Made by a program: the position numbers and the translations under genes. A stretch of DNA of 64,000 nucleotides, taken from positions 36,154 through 100,153 of the forward strand of contig NZ_BALU01000007.1 of the NCBI RefSeq assembly GCF_000615285.1, read 5' to 3'. A model generated the notes under the pieces. That model saw nothing but the letters and a program-made list of their open reading frames with translations. It was not told the origin of the DNA and ran no database searches. Source of the stretch: Lactobacillus kitasatonis DSM 16761 = JCM 1039. Lineage in GTDB: Bacteria > Bacillota > Bacilli > Lactobacillales > Lactobacillaceae. Numbering within the stretch: the first letter of the stretch is position 1; each line of letters begins with the position of its first letter. Below are positions 61,116 to 64,000 of this stretch, piece after piece.

Positions 61116-61724
61116 ATGCAACATATATCGGCTAAAGCAAGTCGCAAATTAATTAATATTGCCACGATAGTTTGTGGAATAATCATTATTTTGCTAGTGA
61201 TCTATTGGTATCGGCTAGGTATTTTTACCGATCAAGCCAAAATGCGGGCTTATTTAGCTAATAAACAAATTGTTGGTCCGATCATTTTTGTACTGATTCA
61301 GATAGTACAAGTTGTTATACCGATCATTCCTGGGGGCGTTTCGCTGCTGGGCGGTGTGGTATTTTTCGGACCGATTGCCGGTTTTATCTATAATTACATC
61401 GGCATTTGCATTGGTTCAATTATCAACTTTTTCTTAGCCAGATATTACGGGCGACCATTTATTTTGCATATTGTCTCTGAAGAAACGCTAGACAAATATA
61501 TGAAGTGGACGAAGAATCAAAAGAAATTCAACTGGTTCTTCGCGCTGTGTATCTTGGCGCCAGCGGCACCTGACGACGTGCTTTGTTTGCTGGCTGGTTT
61601 AACCAAGATGAAGTTTTCTACGTATTTCTGGATCATTATTTTATGTAAACCTTGGACAATTGCAGCCTACAGTTTTGGTCTGCAATATGGTGCAAGATGG
61701 CTGTTGAAGTTGATGGGTCACTGA
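61116..61724 (+). CDS. TVP38/TMEM64 family membrane protein
   Basis: 202 residues from ATG 61116; the ATG at 61098 overlaps the GGGAAGGCG ribosome-binding site. Six hydrophobic segments. The VTT-domain motif PGGVSLLGGVVFFGPIAGF (residues about 73-91) and the later LARYYGRPFI and FALCILAPAAPDDVLCLLAGL are typical of DedA/TVP38 proteins, which move lipid carriers such as undecaprenyl phosphate. It overlaps the following acetyltransferase by one base. Confidence 0.8.
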   Translation: MQHISAKASRKLINIATIVCGIIIILLVIYWYRLGIFTDQAKMRAYLANKQIVGPIIFVLIQIVQVVIPIIPGGVSLLGGVVFFGPIAGFIYNYIGICIGSIINFFLARYYGRPFILHIVSEETLDKYMKWTKNQKKFNWFFALCILAPAAPDDVLCLLAGLTKMKFSTYFWIIILCKPWTIAAYSFGLQYGARWLLKLMGH

Positions 61725-62275
61725 TGCTTGAATCAAAGAGAATATATTTAAGAAGATTTGAAGAAAAAGATGCGCCGTTATTACTGAAGTGGGGACAAAA
61801 CGCGCGTTATCACGATATGGCCGGTTTTGAGCGGATGGAAAATATGGACCAAGCGGTAAAGAGCGTGCACCAATATATGGCACGCCCCGAAAGCTATGTT
61901 GTCTGCTTGCGAGGCAGCGATGAAGGAATTGGCCTGATTGAATTGTACGAACGCGGCATGGATGAGCAGAGTGGATTGCTTAGGACAAAAGAAATTGGCT
62001 TTTTGCTGGATCAAGCCTTTGAAGGCCATGGCTATATGACCGAAGCTGTTCATTTAATTTTGGCCTATGCTTTTAAACATAAAAGGCAAACGGAAATTTG
62101 GGCTGGCACTTTTGCCGACAATAAAAAGTCGCAAAAACTCTTGCAGCGATTGGGTTTTCACTACGTTTATACCGTCGATTACAGCCAAGTTAGCGCACTT
62201 TTTTCATTTAAAGAAAAATATTATTTGCTCAAAAAAGAAGAATGGCTTAAAATAGACGCAAACACGAAATCCTAA
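61724..62275 (+). CDS. GNAT acetyltransferase, RimJ/RimL type
   Basis: 183 residues from ATG 61724, where the stop of the previous gene overlaps by one base; the ORF from 61652 is a longer frame without support. Start LESKRIYLRRFEEKDAPLLLKW and motif A EIGFLLDQAFEGHGYMTEAVHLIL near residues 88-111 are the RimJ/RimL type. Acceptor unknown. The serS promoter and the start of the serS T-box lie within its last 50 bases. Confidence 0.8.
   Translation: MLESKRIYLRRFEEKDAPLLLKWGQNARYHDMAGFERMENMDQAVKSVHQYMARPESYVVCLRGSDEGIGLIELYERGMDEQSGLLRTKEIGFLLDQAFEGHGYMTEAVHLILAYAFKHKRQTEIWAGTFADNKKSQKLLQRLGFHYVYTVDYSQVSALFSFKEKYYLLKKEEWLKIDANTKS
62225..62253 (+). promoter_or_regulatory. serS promoter inside the acetyltransferase gene
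   Basis: TTGCTC (62225-62230), a 17-base spacer and TAAAAT (62248-62253), ahead of the T-box. Confidence 0.55.
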
Positions 62276-62482
62276 GACTGCTTCAGAGAGTTCACGGTTG
62301 GTGCGAGTGAATGCATAGTCGTTTCCAGATTTCAGTAATGTGGGCAATTAATAGTTGCACGGTTTGGCGTCGTTATTCGTCTATCAAAGAGGTGCAGTCT
62401 ATTTTAGACTGAAGATGGGTGGTACCGCGAAACCGTGTAAGAGCCGATTCGTCCCAAATATAGGGATAATCGGCTCTTTTTT
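62262..62482 (+). ncRNA. T-box leader of serS, serine specifier
   Basis: Stem I lower helix GAAATC (62266-62271) with GATTTC, AGAGAG at 62285-62290, apical hairpin GTTCAC/GTGAAT, specifier TCC at 62324-62326 (serine). T-box GGGTGGTACCGCG with bulge TGGT (G73 by wobble). Terminator AAGAGCCGATT/AATCGGCTCTTTTTT ends it. Confidence 0.9.
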
Positions 62483-62499
62483 ATGCATGGAGGTTTTAT

Positions 62500-63807
62500 A
62501 TGCTTGATATTAAAGTGATTCGTGAGAATCTTGACTGGTCAAAGAAGAAGCTGGCTACTCGTGGCATTAAGCCAGAAGAATTGGATGAATTAGTTGAAAT
62601 CGATACTAAGCGTCGTAAGGATTTGACTAAGAGTGAACAATTGAAGGCTAAGCGTAACGACGTTTCAAAGCAAATTGCTGAAAAGAAGCGTAACAAGGAA
62701 GACGCTAGCGATGCCATTGCTGCTATGCGTGAAGTAGGTAAGGAAATCAAAGACTTAGATAAAGAAGTTGATGAATTAACCGAAAAGCAAAACTACATTT
62801 TGCTTAGATTGCCTAACTTCCCAGCAGATTCAGACCCAGTTGGTCCAGACGACAGCTACAACGAAGAAGTTCGCAAGTGGGAAGAACCAACTAAGTTTAA
62901 CTTTAAGCCAAAGGCTCACTGGGACATCGGTACTGATTTAGGTATCTTGGACTGGGACCGTGCTGCTAAGGTTTCAGGTGCACGTTTTGTTTACTACATT
63001 GGTGCAGGTGCACTTTTGGAACGTGCCGTATTCAACTTCTTCCTTGATGAAAACACCAAGGATGGCTACACCGAAGTTATCCCACCTTACTTGGTAAACG
63101 ATGCTTCAATGCAAGGTACTGGTCAATTCCCTAAGTTCCATGAAGATGTTTACACTATCGTTGACAACGACGATCCAGATAAGCCACGTGACTTGACTTT
63201 GATCCCAACTGCCGAAGTTCCTTTGGTAAACTACTTCAGAAATGAAATTATCCATGGCGACAAGCTTCCAATTAACGTAACTGCTTTATCACCAGCATTC
63301 AGAAGTGAAGCAGGTTCAGCTGGTCGTGATACTCGTGGTTTAATTAGAATGCACGAATTCCGTAAGGTTGAAATGGTTAAGGTATGTAAGCCAGACGAAT
63401 CATGGGATGAACTTGAAAAGTTGACTCACAACGCAGAACACTTATTGCAAAAGTTAGGCTTGCCATACCACGTTGTTGCTTTGTCAACTGGGGATGCAAG
63501 TTTCACTAGTGCTAAGACTTACGACCTTGAAGTTTGGATGCCTGCACAAGACAAGTACCGTGAAATTTCAAGTTGTTCAAACTGTACTGACTTCCAAGCT
63601 CGTCGTGCACAAATTCGTTACCGTGACGAAGACGGCAAGCTTCACTTGGCACACACTTTGAACGGTTCAGGTTTGGCTGTTGGTCGTTGTGTAGCCGCAA
63701 TTTTGGAAAACTACCAAAACGAAGACGGTTCAGTAACTGTTCCTGACGTACTTGTTCCATACATGAACGGTATGAAGAAGATCACTAAGGAATCAAGCTT
63801 AATCTAA
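62500..63807 (+). CDS. serS: Seryl-tRNA synthetase
   Basis: 435 residues, full length. N-terminal coiled coil (residues 27-105) that holds tRNA-Ser, then the class II core: motif 2 [25 protein letters not shown] near residues 267-291, motif 3 [18 protein letters not shown] near 388-405. It charges tRNA-Ser. RBS ATGGAGGTTTTAT precedes ATG 62500. Expression is controlled by the serine T-box upstream. Confidence 0.95.
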   Translation: MLDIKVIRENLDWSKKKLATRGIKPEELDELVEIDTKRRKDLTKSEQLKAKRNDVSKQIAEKKRNKEDASDAIAAMREVGKEIKDLDKEVDELTEKQNYILLRLPNFPADSDPVGPDDSYNEEVRKWEEPTKFNFKPKAHWDIGTDLGILDWDRAAKVSGARFVYYIGAGALLERAVFNFFLDENTKDGYTEVIPPYLVNDASMQGTGQFPKFHEDVYTIVDNDDPDKPRDLTLIPTAEVPLVNYFRNEIIHGDKLPINVTALSPAFRSEAGSAGRDTRGLIRMHEFRKVEMVKVCKPDESWDELEKLTHNAEHLLQKLGLPYHVVALSTGDASFTSAKTYDLEVWMPAQDKYREISSCSNCTDFQARRAQIRYRDEDGKLHLAHTLNGSGLAVGRCVAAILENYQNEDGSVTVPDVLVPYMNGMKKITKESSLI

Positions 63808-63823
63808 TTTAAATAGATTTAAT

Positions 63824-63858
63824 AAGAAGACATTCGCTTTTAAAGCGAGTGTCTTTTT
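63824..63858 (+). terminator. serS terminator
   Basis: AAGACATTCGCTT-TTA-AAGCGAGTGTCTTTTTT hairpin with T-run. Confidence 0.8.
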
Positions 63859-64000
63859 TGCTTTTTGCAAATAAAAAAGTTTTTTAAAAAATTTTGGCGA
63901 AAAATAGTCGAAAAAAGAGCAAATTTCGAACGATGATTAATTTTGATTTTTAAATGTAAAGAATAAAGTTCTCAATGAGAGAATGATTTAGTTGAAACAG
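63859..64000. other. Intergenic end of window
   Basis: AT-rich sequence without a recognisable gene, promoter or RNA; the next gene lies outside the window. Confidence 0.5.

Noticed and set aside
1..64000. Search for tRNA, rRNA, IS elements, prophage and CRISPR
   Set aside because: No cloverleaf, transposase, integrase, phage structural gene or repeat-spacer array was seen.

Overview
The window is a low-GC chromosomal segment of a Lactobacillus, most likely the L. acidophilus/helveticus/crispatus group. The grounds are a dipeptidase PepD (family C69), a prolyl iminopeptidase, a type I purine deoxyribosyltransferase, T-box leaders, LPXTG remnants, EF-P and SerRS, all with low-GC codon use. 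No rRNA, tRNA, CRISPR array or insertion sequence was seen. The species cannot be fixed from sequence alone. About ten genes carry frameshifts, nonsense codons or a lost start, so the segment is either decaying or partly mis-sequenced.

1-8.9 kb: RpiR-type regulator (cut by the window edge), asparaginase, a 46-residue membrane peptide, an orphan mannose-type EIIA behind a cre-like site, a DUF4145-like protein, a TcaA-like membrane protein, a BceAB-type ABC pair behind a perfect inverted repeat, a histidine phosphatase and a matrixin-type protease. 8.9-16.5 kb: HelD; an amino-acid ABC operon behind a tandem T-box leader; GNAT; SGNH hydrolase; pantothenate kinase; EF-P. 16.5-19.2 kb: an XRE/Rgg-like regulator and an ABC exporter lying exactly between two 63-bp copies of the efp 3' end, which looks like an inserted cassette.

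19.2-27.8 kb: three PepSY genes (one frameshifted, one with an ATA start), a DUF1304 protein, an OppA-type binding protein preceded by a six-cysteine leader peptide and a terminator (probable cysteine attenuator), an Fst/par-type I toxin locus, a MarR-GNAT pair, a two-component system with a frameshifted regulator, and a prolyl iminopeptidase. 27.9-33.9 kb: a frameshifted ABC exporter, a cytosolic PAS protein with three DxxTGAT/S flavinylation-like motifs, sortase-substrate remnants and PnuC. 34-43.8 kb: broken Sir2-like gene, DnaQ-BRCT exonuclease, secreted nuclease, PepD, and a UgpABCE-like transporter operon with an embedded metallo-beta-lactamase-fold hydrolase and a frameshifted binding protein.

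43.8-48.2 kb is the most novel block: AT-rich, with a 67-residue peptide (and perhaps a second, 45-residue one) behind a strong promoter, divergent from a tightly coupled operon of three unrecognised proteins and an ABC exporter. It looks like a peptide production/export system. 48.2-64 kb: CorA-like transporter, a beta-lactamase-fold protein without catalytic residues, TetR plus a giant MMPL protein, a zinc-ribbon membrane protein, a broken lyase, aldehyde dehydrogenase, deoxyribosyltransferase, an Rgg-like regulator with alpha/beta hydrolase, a TVP38-type protein, GNAT, and T-box-controlled serS.
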